From NCBI GenBank assembly GCA_018261735.1, contig JAGTRM010000025.1:1-62302 (forward strand): DNA of 62,302 bases, written 5' to 3'. The notes beneath the pieces are model-generated. The model was not told where the DNA came from and searched no databases. It worked only from the letters and a program-made list of their open reading frames with translations. The stretch is from Pseudomonadota bacterium. Its GTDB lineage: Bacteria > Pseudomonadota > Gammaproteobacteria > Burkholderiales > Chitinibacteraceae. The translations under genes and the position numbers were made by a program. The first letter of the stretch is position 1; every line of letters begins with the position of its first letter. Below, in pieces: positions 53,524 through 62,190 of the stretch.

Positions 53524-54924
53524 ATGGCCAAGTCCTTCATGGACGAGAATTTCCTGCTGGAAACAGCAACTGCGCAAAAGCTCTATCATGAGTACGCTGC
53601 GCCGCAGCCTATCATCGATTATCACTGCCATCTGCCACCCGAGCAGATTTCCCAGAACAAACAATTCCGCAATATCACCGAAATCTGGCTGGGCGGCGAT
53701 CACTACAAGTGGCGCTTCATGCGCTCGGCCGGCGTGACCGAAGATTTCATCACCGGCGACCAGCCGGACCAGGAAAAATTCCGCAAATTCTGCCAGGTGC
53801 TGCCGATGGGCGTGGGCAACCCGCTCTACCATTGGAGCCATCTGGAGCTGCAACGTTATTTCGGCACCAAGACTGTAGTGTCCGGCGCCACCGCCGACGA
53901 ATTGTGGGAAACCTGCAATGCCCTGATCGGCACGCCGGATCTCTCCGCGCGCGGCCTGATGGTTCGCTCCAACGTGAAGGCGGTGTGCACCACCGATGAT
54001 CCGATCGATGATCTGGTTCACCACAAGGCGGTGGCAACTGAAGGCTTCCAGGTCAAGGTACTGCCGACCTGGCGTCCGGACAAGGCGGTCAAGATCGACA
54101 TTGCCGGCTTTGCCGACTACATCCCGAAGCTCGCAGCCGTCAGCGGCGTGGCGATTAACCGTTTCGCTGACGTCACCAAGGCACTGGGCCTGCGTCTGGA
54201 CCACTTTGCCGCGCACGGCTGCAAGGTGTCCGACCACGCCATCGACAATGTCTTCTTTGAAGAAGCGACCGAAGCGCAACTCGACGCGATTCTCGCCAAG
54301 GCCATGTCCGGCCAAGTGCTGAACCAGTTCGAAGCAGACCAGTACAAGACTGCCGTGATGCTGTTCCTGGGCCGCGAATACGCCAAGCGTGGCTGGGCAT
54401 CGCAACTGCACATCAGTGCGCAGCGCAACAACAACACGCGCATGTTCAAGAAACTCGGCCCGGATACCGGCTGGGATTCGATTGCCGACGGCCAGGTTGC
54501 CGCCAAGCTCTCGCGCTATCTCGATGCGCTGGATAGCGACGACTTGTTGCCCAAGACCATTCTCTATACGTTGAATCCGAAAGACAACGAAGTGCTGGGC
54601 ACCATGCTCGGCAACTTCCAGGATGGCAAGGTGGTCGGCAAAATGCAGTTCGGTTCCGGCTGGTGGTTCCTCGACCAGAAGGACGGCATGATCAAACAAC
54701 TGACCGCACTGGCCAACCTGGGCAATCTGGGTGCCTTTGTGGGCATGCTGACCGACTCGCGCTCGTTCCTCTCTTACACCCGTCACGAATACTTCCGCCG
54801 CATTCTGTGCAACCTGATCGGCGGCTGGGTTGAAAATGGTGAATACCCGCAAGACTGGGCTGCACTGAAGAAGATCATCGAAGGCATTTGCTACAACAAT
54901 GCCGAAGCGTACTTCAAGCTGTAA
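53524..54924 (+). CDS. uxaC: Glucuronate isomerase (uronate isomerase)
   Basis: A 466-residue amidohydrolase-superfamily enzyme that isomerises D-glucuronate to D-fructuronate and D-galacturonate to D-tagaturonate. Family landmarks are [13 protein letters not shown] (metal-binding HxH), [32 protein letters not shown] and [20 protein letters not shown] near the C-terminus. ATG 53524 has AAGGAG upstream. A strong regulated promoter precedes it and a bidirectional terminator follows. Tagaturonate or fructuronate would pass to the reductase whose gene begins at 62191. Confidence 0.97.
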   Translation: MAKSFMDENFLLETATAQKLYHEYAAPQPIIDYHCHLPPEQISQNKQFRNITEIWLGGDHYKWRFMRSAGVTEDFITGDQPDQEKFRKFCQVLPMGVGNPLYHWSHLELQRYFGTKTVVSGATADELWETCNALIGTPDLSARGLMVRSNVKAVCTTDDPIDDLVHHKAVATEGFQVKVLPTWRPDKAVKIDIAGFADYIPKLAAVSGVAINRFADVTKALGLRLDHFAAHGCKVSDHAIDNVFFEEATEAQLDAILAKAMSGQVLNQFEADQYKTAVMLFLGREYAKRGWASQLHISAQRNNNTRMFKKLGPDTGWDSIADGQVAAKLSRYLDALDSDDLLPKTILYTLNPKDNEVLGTMLGNFQDGKVVGKMQFGSGWWFLDQKDGMIKQLTALANLGNLGAFVGMLTDSRSFLSYTRHEYFRRILCNLIGGWVENGEYPQDWAALKKIIEGICYNNAEAYFKL

Positions 54925-54948
54925 TAGTCGCGAGTAATACTGCAAATT

Positions 54949-54977
54949 AAAACGGCCCGCACAATGCGGGCCGTTTT
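54949..54977. terminator. Bidirectional terminator between uxaC and the sigma-54 regulator
   Basis: A 13-bp perfect stem (AAAACGGCCCGCA / TGCGGGCCGTTTT) with a 3-nt loop lies between two convergent genes. Confidence 0.92.
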
Positions 54978-55001
54978 GTTTGAAGCAATTGAGATTGCGG
55001 G

Positions 55002-56852
55002 TTATTGTTCCTGCAACAGCGCCTTTTTCTTGCGCCACAGTGTAACCCGACTGATTCCGAGTTTTTTGCAGATTTCATCCGTCGAGTGTGCTTTCAGCAG
55101 GCCTCGTAAAACATCGGTTTCCATCTCTTTTAAAGAGGTGAATTTTTTCTCGGGCATCGTTGGTGCTTTGCGTTCGATCTTGGTTTCCTGCTCGGCCAAG
55201 ACTTCGGCAAGATAGGGTTCGTCTACTACTTCCGGGCCGCAATACGCCACCACCTCGGCAATATTCTTGAGTTGACGGACATTTCCGGGCCAGTTGTACT
55301 GCTTCAGTAATTCCAGCGCCTGACTCGCCAGCTCTATCTTGCGGCCTTCCTTTTCAGCCATCTCATTCACATACGATTCGAATAAAATCGCTATATCGTC
55401 CGCGCGCTCACGCAGCGGTGGAATTCGCAATCCCAGTACATATATCCGGTAATAAAGATCTTCGCGGAACCCACCCTTTTTAACCAGATCATATAGATCA
55501 CGATTGGTGGCCGAGATAATGCGTACATCGACTGGAATGATCCGGTCATCGCCAATACGCATGATTTCCCGCTCTTGCAATACACGAAGCAAGCGGCTCT
55601 GGATATCCGGGGTTAATTCGCCGATTTCATCAAGAAAAATCGTTCCGCCATGCGCGAGTTCGAACAATCCGGGCTTGCCACCCTTCTTGGCGCCGGTGAA
55701 TGCACCGTCGACATAACCAAAGAGCTCGCTTTCGAGCAGGCTTGGTGGTAGCGAGGCCGTATTGATCGATACGAACGGGCCGTTTTTGCGTCGGCTGGCA
55801 TTGTGCACGCTTTGTGCCAACACCTCTTTTCCTGTACCGGTTTCGCCGTAGATCAACAGGTTGGAATCGTGGCTGGCATATTTTTTTGCTTTATCAATCA
55901 GGGTTTTGATTACAGGTGATTCGCCCAGCATGTCCGCAAAATATTTTTTTGCATACAGGCCTTTTTGATACAGGGAAAGACGGATCTTGCGCTCTTGCGA
56001 CTGAATACTGCTGGTTTCCTGGAAGGTAATGACTTCGCCAAATCGCTTGCCATTAATATCAAGTGGAATTGATTTTGTCAGGACGTGACTGCCATTGATA
56101 CTGGCAATTTTCTCCTGCCGGCCATGGTAAAGCAGTTCGGAAATAATTCCATGATCCAGTTGGCCGTTTTTCTCCGGGCAAAGCTTTCTGGCCACGTTGT
56201 TATAGAAATTAACTTGTTGATTGCCGCCAACCGCAATAACGCCTTCCTCAATATTGTTGATGATCGCCATCAATTGCGCAGACTGGAACCGTTCCATTTC
56301 CTTGGCTCGGACCAGTCTGACGGCTTCATCCAGTGCATTTTTAATTGACAAGGCGCTGGTGCTTAGCAATTCTGCAGCTATGCCATGTTCTTTGGCATGT
56401 TTATAGCCAAATCCGCAGCCTATGATGGCCTCGATACCATTTTTTTTCAGCGCAATAATGTTTTCTTCAATTTCCTTTTCCTGTGCGCAGGATCGAAAAA
56501 AGACATTGGTTTCCGCGATTTTGAAATCACCGGATGCGCCGCCAAAAATATTCGCTCGTCCGACGAAGCCGATATTTCGCATGCCTTGTTTGGAAAAGCG
56601 GCTGATGGCATCCAAAAATTCATCCACGGTCATCGCAATTTCAACCACGCTGATTTTTTCCATGGCCTTGATGCGTTCGGCGACCCCTCCCCGGCTGACA
56701 ACGACTTCTATTCCCGGGTGCCTGCAAACAGCCTCAATCGCATGATCGTCGTCTGTTGTCTCTACGGTCAGCGAGATACCCATCCCCTCTGCCAGCTGGA
56801 TAGCGGTTTCTGCCATGGCGCCGAAGGGAGCCAGAAAAAGGATGGAAGTCAT
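55002..56852 (-). CDS. Sigma-54-dependent activator with PrpR-type sensor domain
   Basis: A 616-residue protein. An N-terminal PrpR_N-like sensor (about 1-185) is followed by a PAS-like region (about 190-285) and an AAA+ domain with Walker A GETGTGKE (336-343), the sigma-54 contact loop GAFTGA (383-388) and Walker B IFLDEI (405-410). A Fis-type helix-turn-helix closes it (about 588-612, STDEICKKLGISRVTLWRKK). PrpR sensors bind small acids, for example 2-methylcitrate. Here the gene is divergent from a TRAP operon with a sigma-54 promoter, so it probably senses a sugar acid and activates that operon. Confidence 0.93.
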   Translation of the reverse strand: MTSILFLAPFGAMAETAIQLAEGMGISLTVETTDDDHAIEAVCRHPGIEVVVSRGGVAERIKAMEKISVVEIAMTVDEFLDAISRFSKQGMRNIGFVGRANIFGGASGDFKIAETNVFFRSCAQEKEIEENIIALKKNGIEAIIGCGFGYKHAKEHGIAAELLSTSALSIKNALDEAVRLVRAKEMERFQSAQLMAIINNIEEGVIAVGGNQQVNFYNNVARKLCPEKNGQLDHGIISELLYHGRQEKIASINGSHVLTKSIPLDINGKRFGEVITFQETSSIQSQERKIRLSLYQKGLYAKKYFADMLGESPVIKTLIDKAKKYASHDSNLLIYGETGTGKEVLAQSVHNASRRKNGPFVSINTASLPPSLLESELFGYVDGAFTGAKKGGKPGLFELAHGGTIFLDEIGELTPDIQSRLLRVLQEREIMRIGDDRIIPVDVRIISATNRDLYDLVKKGGFREDLYYRIYVLGLRIPPLRERADDIAILFESYVNEMAEKEGRKIELASQALELLKQYNWPGNVRQLKNIAEVVAYCGPEVVDEPYLAEVLAEQETKIERKAPTMPEKKFTSLKEMETDVLRGLLKAHSTDEICKKLGISRVTLWRKKKALLQEQ

Positions 56853-56980
56853 ATTTTTGAGTCCTGTTCAAGAATGCAGGAGGCTGGAATTGTTGCTATA
56901 CCTTGACGGCAGTTCGTTTTTTTAGGTGGGTGCATACAGAATAACCAGTCTTTAAGGTTGGGGTATACCCTAGTGCCCAG

Positions 56981-57037
56981 TGTTTCATGTGTTGCATTGT
57001 TTCACAAATGAAACGCAAATGCATCATTTGTGAAACA
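56981..57037. promoter_or_regulatory. Upstream activating sequences for the sigma-54 activator
   Basis: The half-site TGTTTCA occurs at 56981 and 56998 and, in reverse (TGAAACA), at 57031-57037. TGTTTCACAAATGA (56998-57011) and TCATTTGTGAAACA (57024-57037) are exact reverse complements. They lie 40-95 bp upstream of the sigma-54 promoter, a normal enhancer distance. Confidence 0.7.
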
Positions 57038-57076
57038 TATGTGGCAAAAAATCAAGAAATTATTGGTATTTTTCAC

Positions 57077-57091
57077 TGGCACGGTTGTTGC
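57077..57091 (+). promoter_or_regulatory. Sigma-54 (-24/-12) promoter of the TRAP operon
   Basis: TGGCAC-GGTTG-TTGC is a perfect match to the TGGCAC-N5-TTGC consensus, with the required GG and GC. Transcription should begin near 57103, giving a leader of about 165 nt before dctP. Confidence 0.9.
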
Positions 57092-57268
57092 GTATTCGTA
57101 GCCGGGATGTGGCGGTTACAAACCACAACCATGGTGAGCGATGTAGCCACGAGAGCACCCTGACTATTGCACCAAGCGTGTTCCAGGTGGGCAGCCTCTA
57201 GCAGCCCCAGGTAAAAGACACACGGCAAATCACCCATTACTCAAAACTCAAGGAAGAGGGCTTCGATT

Positions 57269-58276
57269 ATGAGCAAGACTGTAATGACCAAACGTTCTTT
57301 CATCACCCGTACCTGCCTCACCGGCGTTGCGGTAGCCATGCTGGCATGCGGCAGCCTGAGCCATGCAGCAGACCCGATCAAGATCAAGATCGCCTATGAG
57401 AACAACCCGGGCGAGCCGATCGATCTGGCCGTCAAGGAATGGGCGCGCGTGTTCAAGGAGAAAACCAAGGGTGCTGGCGAGCTGCAACTCTTTCCGAGCT
57501 CCATGCTGGGCTCGAAAAAAGACGTAATCGAACAGATGAAGTTGGGCAGCAACATCATCACCATCGCTGATGGCGGCTTCTTTGCCGACTACGTGCCGGA
57601 CTTCGGTATTCTGATGGGGCCGTATCTGGGCAAGGATTACAACGATATCTTCAAGTTGACCAAAACCGATTGGTTCAAGGGACTGTCAACTCAGCTGGAT
57701 GCCAAGGGTCTGCATATTGTGACCTCCAACTGGCTCTATGGCGTTCGCAACATGGTGACACGCAAGCCGGTCAAGACCCCTGCCGATTTGAAGGGTCTCA
57801 AGATTCGCGTGCCGAACAATCGCATCCAGATTGAAGCCATGAAGCAAATGGGCGCAACCCCGACTCCGATGCCTCTGGCCGAGGTTTACCCGGCCCTGAC
57901 CCAAGGCGCGATTGATGGCGCAGAAAACCCGATCACCGTTCTGTACGCACAAAAGCATCACGAACCGGCCAAGTATCTGATTCTGACTGGCCATCTGGAC
58001 AATGTCAGCCAATGGGTTGCAGGGAGCAAGTTCTTTGCAAAATTGCCGGCTGATATTCAGAAAGCACTGGTTGAATCCGGTGATGCTGCCGGTACTTTCA
58101 TGACCAATAGCGTTGCCAAGGCCGAGAAAGAAACCATCGAAAAGATGAAGAAGGACGGCGTTACGGTCATGGAAGTTGATCGCAACCTGTTCCGTCAGGC
58201 ATCCAAGGAAACCTACAACAAATTCCCGGAATGGACTCCGGGTCTTTATAACAAGGTTCAAAGCTACCTGAAGTAA
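57269..58276 (+). CDS. dctP: TRAP transporter, periplasmic substrate-binding protein (DctP family)
   Basis: A 335-residue protein with a signal peptide (about 1-33, cleavage after SHA). The DctP fold is clear from FPSSMLGSKKDVIEQMKLGS and the ligand-contact block RVPNNRIQIEAMKQMGATP with MPLAEVYPALTQGAIDGAEN. Such proteins bind organic acids, commonly uronates and aldonates, through a conserved Arg. With the neighbouring enzymes a hexuronate or hexonate is likely. A 12-bp hairpin follows the gene. Confidence 0.95.
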   Translation: MSKTVMTKRSFITRTCLTGVAVAMLACGSLSHAADPIKIKIAYENNPGEPIDLAVKEWARVFKEKTKGAGELQLFPSSMLGSKKDVIEQMKLGSNIITIADGGFFADYVPDFGILMGPYLGKDYNDIFKLTKTDWFKGLSTQLDAKGLHIVTSNWLYGVRNMVTRKPVKTPADLKGLKIRVPNNRIQIEAMKQMGATPTPMPLAEVYPALTQGAIDGAENPITVLYAQKHHEPAKYLILTGHLDNVSQWVAGSKFFAKLPADIQKALVESGDAAGTFMTNSVAKAEKETIEKMKKDGVTVMEVDRNLFRQASKETYNKFPEWTPGLYNKVQSYLK

Positions 58277-58287
58277 GCGCAACGGAT

Positions 58288-58323
58288 AACGCCTGCGGCT
58301 GCAGAGCAACCGCCGCAGGCGTT
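58288..58323 (+). other. Stable hairpin between dctP and dctQ
   Basis: Perfect 12-bp stem AACGCCTGCGGC / GCCGCAGGCGTT with a 12-nt loop. No T-run follows. Such hairpins after binding-protein genes commonly stabilise the upstream mRNA or partly terminate, raising binding protein over membrane subunits. Confidence 0.7.
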
Positions 58324-58356
58324 GTCAGTAGTAACCCAATTCAAGGGAGGGGAAAA

Positions 58357-58896
58357 ATGTCAGTCCACACCGTATTCAAGGTGCTCGACACACTGGATGA
58401 CTGGATGGCCAAGGGATGCACCCTGGGAATCATGGTCATTACCGTTATTGCCGTGTTTATGCGTTATGTACTCAATGACCCGCTGCAGTGGGTGGAAGAA
58501 ATTCTGATTGCCTTGTTCCTGTGGGCGATCATGCTGGGCGCTTCGTCTGCCATGAAAAATCGTGGTCATGTTTCCATCGATGTATTGGTGGTGAATTTCC
58601 CGAAAAAATGGCAACACAAAATTCAGCTATTCAATGATTTTCTGACTATCGCGGTCTTGTTGACCATTGCCTACCTTGGCTTTGGCCTTGCCATGGGCGC
58701 ACAAGACAAGATCACGCCGATCCTTCAGATCAAATACGTTTATATCGATATCGCAGTACCGATTGGGTTTTGCTGGATGGCTTTGCATGTCGTAAGAAAC
58801 ATCTTCAAAGATATCAGGGCAATTAGAAACGACAACGCAGCTTCAGATATCCAGGCAATCAAAAACGACAACGCAGCTTCGGGAGCAAAATCATGA
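58357..58896 (+). CDS. dctQ: TRAP transporter, small permease (DctQ family)
   Basis: A 179-residue membrane protein with four predicted helices, the usual DctQ size. Conserved family features include MRYVLNDPLQWVEEI and the position of the Glu pair in the second helix. It forms the membrane complex with DctM. The C-terminal tail has a tandem repeat (AIRNDNAASDIQ, AIKNDNAASGAK) from a 26-bp DNA repeat at 58819 and 58855, which may vary between strains. It overlaps dctM by 4 bp. Confidence 0.93.
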   Translation: MSVHTVFKVLDTLDDWMAKGCTLGIMVITVIAVFMRYVLNDPLQWVEEILIALFLWAIMLGASSAMKNRGHVSIDVLVVNFPKKWQHKIQLFNDFLTIAVLLTIAYLGFGLAMGAQDKITPILQIKYVYIDIAVPIGFCWMALHVVRNIFKDIRAIRNDNAASDIQAIKNDNAASGAKS

Positions 58897-60170
58897 ATGT
58901 TGCTATTGCATGCGGAATTTTGCTGGCTTGCTTTGCAATCAATTTGCCCGTGTTTATCGGCGTATTGACTGCAATCTTGTCCTACTTTTTCCTGGCTAAC
59001 GATGCCTCGCCGATCATTGCAGTGCAGCGCGTAGTTGGCGCAGGTGAAAATATTACCCTGCTGGCCATCCCGTTCTTTGTAATGTTGGGGCACTTGCTGA
59101 ATCACACCGGCATTACGCGCCGAATGCTGCGTTTGGCTGAAGTGCTGACCGGGCACTTCGCCGGTGGTCTTGCGCATGCCAACGTGTTGCTCAGCACCAT
59201 GATGGGCGGCATGTCTGCCTCCAATCTGGCGGACTGCGCCATGCTGACCAAGATGCTTGTGCCGGAAATGGAGCGCTTGGGTTACAACAAGGCTTACTCC
59301 GCCGCCGTTACCGCCGCCGGCTCGCTGATTACGCCGATCATTCCACCAGGTATCGCCCTGATCATTTACGGCTACGTGGCTGACGTGTCGATCGGCAAGA
59401 TGTTCATGGCAGGCGTTATCCCGGGCATTCTCTGCTGTGTTGCATTGATGATCTCGATTGTCATCGTGGCCAAGAAGCGCAACTACAAACCGATTCGCAC
59501 CCAAGCGCCGACGCCGGGTGAAGTTTGGGTTGCGTTTAAAGAATGTTTCTGGGGTCTGTTGCTGGTCATTGTGATCATCGGCGGCATTCGCATGGGTGTA
59601 TTTACTCCGTCCGAAGCCGGTGCCATTGCCGTGGTCTACGCCATCATCGTCGGCATGTTCGTCTACAAGGAAATGAAGTTCAGCGACATCAAGGTTGCCC
59701 TGATGGAAACCGCGCGTTCCACTGCTGGCATCATGCTGATCATCATGGCCTGCTCGGCGTTTGCCTGGCTGCTGACCTGGGAGCAGGTTGCCCAAGGCGT
59801 CGCGGTAGCGCTGACCACCTTCTCGAAGAACCCGTGGGTCTTCCTGCTGATGTTGAATGTACTGCTGCTGATTCTGGGCATGTTCATCGAAGGCAATGCG
59901 GCGATTATCGTGCTGGTGCCGTTGCTGATGCCGACAGTACGCGAGTTGGGTATTGACCAGATACAGTTCGGCATCATCATGATTCTGAATCTGGCAATCG
60001 GCTGCCTGACCCCGCCGATGGGTACAGTGATGTTTATTTCGACGCAGATTACCGGGCTTTCCGTGCGTGAATTCGTCAAGGAAATGTGGCCTTCGTTCTG
60101 GGCGCTGATGATCACACTGGCCTTGGTTACGATCTTCCCGAGCATTTCGACCTTCCTGCCGAATTACTAA
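58893..60170 (+). CDS. dctM: TRAP transporter, large permease (DctM family)
   Basis: A 425-residue protein with about 12 membrane helices. The family patterns HANVLLSTMMGGMSASNLAD, GSLITPIIPPGIALIIYG and FIEGNAAIIVLVPLLMP are intact. It moves the substrate with sodium down its gradient. The ATG overlaps the dctQ stop. A hairpin at 60197 separates it from the dehydrogenase gene. Confidence 0.96.
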   Translation: MNVAIACGILLACFAINLPVFIGVLTAILSYFFLANDASPIIAVQRVVGAGENITLLAIPFFVMLGHLLNHTGITRRMLRLAEVLTGHFAGGLAHANVLLSTMMGGMSASNLADCAMLTKMLVPEMERLGYNKAYSAAVTAAGSLITPIIPPGIALIIYGYVADVSIGKMFMAGVIPGILCCVALMISIVIVAKKRNYKPIRTQAPTPGEVWVAFKECFWGLLLVIVIIGGIRMGVFTPSEAGAIAVVYAIIVGMFVYKEMKFSDIKVALMETARSTAGIMLIIMACSAFAWLLTWEQVAQGVAVALTTFSKNPWVFLLMLNVLLLILGMFIEGNAAIIVLVPLLMPTVRELGIDQIQFGIIMILNLAIGCLTPPMGTVMFISTQITGLSVREFVKEMWPSFWALMITLALVTIFPSISTFLPNY

Positions 60171-60196
60171 TAACAACAATGTGTTAACGATTGATC

Positions 60197-60219
60197 CGGC
60201 CACCGTATTGGTGGCCGGC
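60197..60219 (+). other. Hairpin between dctM and the dehydrogenase gene
   Basis: A 9-bp stem CCGGCCACC / GGTGGCCGG with a 5-nt loop. Lacks a T-run, so it is more likely an mRNA-stability or partial attenuation element than a terminator. Confidence 0.55.
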
Positions 60220-60266
60220 TGGGACAACTCATACTTTGTAAATGTGCCATACAGGAGAAATCAGCG

Positions 60267-61286
60267 ATGAAATCCGTGTTACTTCAATCCCCTGGCGATA
60301 TCAGTATCGCCGAAATCGAGCAAACCACCCGCAAGCAAGGTGAAGTACTGATCAAGGTTCGCAGCATGGGTATCTGCGGTTCCGATATCGGTGCTTACCG
60401 CGGCGTGAATCCTCTGGTGACCTACCCGCGCGTGATTGGCCATGAAATTGCCGGCGAAGTGATCGAACTGCCGGAAAACGAGACAGAGCTGAAAGTGGGC
60501 GACCGCGTGCTGCTTGAGCCGTATGTGTATTGCGGCAAGTGCTACCCCTGCTCTATTGGCCACACCAACTGCTGCGAAAACCTCACCGTTCGCGGCGTGC
60601 ATATCGAAGGCGGCATGGCGGAATATGTCTCGCACCCGCGTAAATTGATGCACAAGGTGCCGGACAACATTCCGTGGAATATCATCCCGATGGCCGAGCC
60701 GCTGGTGATTTCCATGCATGCCATCAAGCAATCCGAAACCAAGGCTGGCGAACATGTGGTGATTACTGGCGCCGGCCAGATCGGCCTGCTGGCCGCGCAA
60801 TATGCGCTGACGATCGGTGCCATTCCTATCGTGGTCGATCCGGTCGATGAACGCCTTGATCTCTCGCGCAAGCTGGGCGTGACGCATACCGTCAACCCGG
60901 TAAATACCGATGCGGTTGAAGAAATCAAGCGCATTACCAATGGCCGCATGGCGGAAGTGGTGATCGAAGCATCTGGCGATGCCCGTGCGATTCGCGGAGC
61001 GATCGATTACGTTTCTTATGCCGGGCATATCTCGCTGGTGGGTTGGCCGAAGAACGATATCCCACTGCCTACTGCCCTGTTCACCAAGAAGGAACTCACT
61101 ATTCGTGGTTCGCGCAACAGCGTGGGCCAGTTCCCGGAAAGCCTGCGCCTGATTTCGGAAGGCAAGGTCAACGTGGCCGCATTGCTGACCAAGACTGTTG
61201 CTTTTGTCGATCTGCCCAATACCGTCAAGGATATTTCCGATCACCCGGAAAAATACCTCAAGGTGGTTGGCGTGTTTGATCTTTGA
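60267..61286 (+). CDS. Zinc-dependent alcohol dehydrogenase, probable L-galactonate/L-gulonate 5-dehydrogenase type
   Basis: A 339-residue medium-chain dehydrogenase. Catalytic zinc residues are C37 (GICGSD), H59 and E60 (GHE); the structural zinc has C89, C92, C95 and C103. The NAD-binding loop is GAGQIGLLAAQYA. The sequence resembles E. coli YjjN (LgoD), which oxidises L-galactonate to D-tagaturonate, and the related L-gulonate 5-dehydrogenases that give D-fructuronate. With uxaC, uxaB and a TRAP importer around it, either reaction feeds the hexuronate pathway. A polyol dehydrogenase is the main alternative. Confidence 0.85.
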   Translation: MKSVLLQSPGDISIAEIEQTTRKQGEVLIKVRSMGICGSDIGAYRGVNPLVTYPRVIGHEIAGEVIELPENETELKVGDRVLLEPYVYCGKCYPCSIGHTNCCENLTVRGVHIEGGMAEYVSHPRKLMHKVPDNIPWNIIPMAEPLVISMHAIKQSETKAGEHVVITGAGQIGLLAAQYALTIGAIPIVVDPVDERLDLSRKLGVTHTVNPVNTDAVEEIKRITNGRMAEVVIEASGDARAIRGAIDYVSYAGHISLVGWPKNDIPLPTALFTKKELTIRGSRNSVGQFPESLRLISEGKVNVAALLTKTVAFVDLPNTVKDISDHPEKYLKVVGVFDL

Positions 61287-61340
61287 TCCTGCAAGCGGGG
61301 TGAATATCACTCCCTTGGTTCCCGGATAGTAAGAGATTGT

Positions 61341-61380
61341 TTTCCCTTTGATGCTGCCCTCCTCCAGCATCTTTGGGAAA
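61341..61380 (+). promoter_or_regulatory. Long imperfect inverted repeat upstream of the GntR gene
   Basis: TTTCCC-TTT-GATGCTG and CAGCATC-TTT-GGGAAA form 13 base pairs interrupted by a symmetric TTT/TTT loop, with an 8-nt hairpin loop. It lies 37 bp before the regulator start. It could be a leader structure or the arms of a regulator site. Confidence 0.4.
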
Positions 61381-61417
61381 ACCGTTTCCCATCTTTAGCC
61401 TGACTGCCGATACCATC

Positions 61418-62107
61418 ATGCCGATTGAACCGATTACCAACCTGCGTCTGTACAAGAAGGTAGCCGATCAGCTTGCCCATCTGATCCATACCGGCGAGTA
61501 CCAACCCGGCCAGAAACTGCCTGGCGAGCGCAATTTGATCGAGCGGCTCGGGGTCAGTCGGTCATCGTTGCGTGAAGCCTTGATCTCTCTGGAGATTGGA
61601 GGATTGATCGAGATTCGCGATCGCGCCGGGGTTTTTGTACTTGGCGACGACAAGCCGGCGGATATGGAAGTGATGCAAAACGGCAATGCGCTTGAACTCT
61701 TTTCTGCACGCCGCTTGATCGAGGCCGAGGTGGCAGCCATGGCGGCACGCCTTGCCGGGCCTGAGCATATTGAAGCGCTCATGCAGTTACTCGGGAAAAT
61801 GGTGGTCTGTTCGGCCAGTGATCCCCAAGGGGCGGAATATGACCGGCAGTTTCACCTGACGCTGGCCAAGGCCTGTGGCAACCGGGTTTTGCTGCGTACG
61901 GTTGAATTGCTGTGGGAGAACACCCAGCGGATTATTGCAGGGCAATTTGCCGCAAACCATCACACCGAATCCACCTGGCAGGCCGTCGTCATCGAGCATC
62001 GCGATATTTTCAACGCCATCCGTAAAAAGGACCCGCAGGCCGCCCAGAAGGCCATGCAGCAGCACCTCGAAAATGCCATCAACCGGCTCACACCCGGTTT
62101 GCACTAA
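61418..62107 (+). CDS. GntR-family regulator, ExuR/UxuR-like
   Basis: A 229-residue FCD-type GntR protein. The winged helix-turn-helix (about 6-75) includes RLYKKVADQLAHLIHTGEY and LPGERNLIERLGVSRSSLRE. The FCD part (about 95-220) has ARRLIEAEVAAMAA, a QFHLTLAKACGN motif and the closing KDPQAAQKAMQQHLENA, all close in pattern to E. coli ExuR and UxuR, which respond to tagaturonate/fructuronate. It precedes the uxaB start by 83 bp. ATG 61418 is used since it aligns with the family N-terminus. Confidence 0.88.
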   Translation: MPIEPITNLRLYKKVADQLAHLIHTGEYQPGQKLPGERNLIERLGVSRSSLREALISLEIGGLIEIRDRAGVFVLGDDKPADMEVMQNGNALELFSARRLIEAEVAAMAARLAGPEHIEALMQLLGKMVVCSASDPQGAEYDRQFHLTLAKACGNRVLLRTVELLWENTQRIIAGQFAANHHTESTWQAVVIEHRDIFNAIRKKDPQAAQKAMQQHLENAINRLTPGLH

Positions 62108-62190
62108 AGCGTAGTTTTTGATTGATCCGCCCTAGTTCTAACACGACTCTCGTTTCCAATACATAAACCCGTTTTGAGGAGAACCCCAAT

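Noticed and set aside
53407..55038. 543-residue minus-strand open frame opposite uxaC
   Set aside because: Fully antisense to uxaC and crossing a terminator; no recognisable protein features.
58740..60227. 495-residue minus-strand open frame opposite dctM
   Set aside because: His/Gln/Asn-rich composition results from reading hydrophobic dctM codons backwards.
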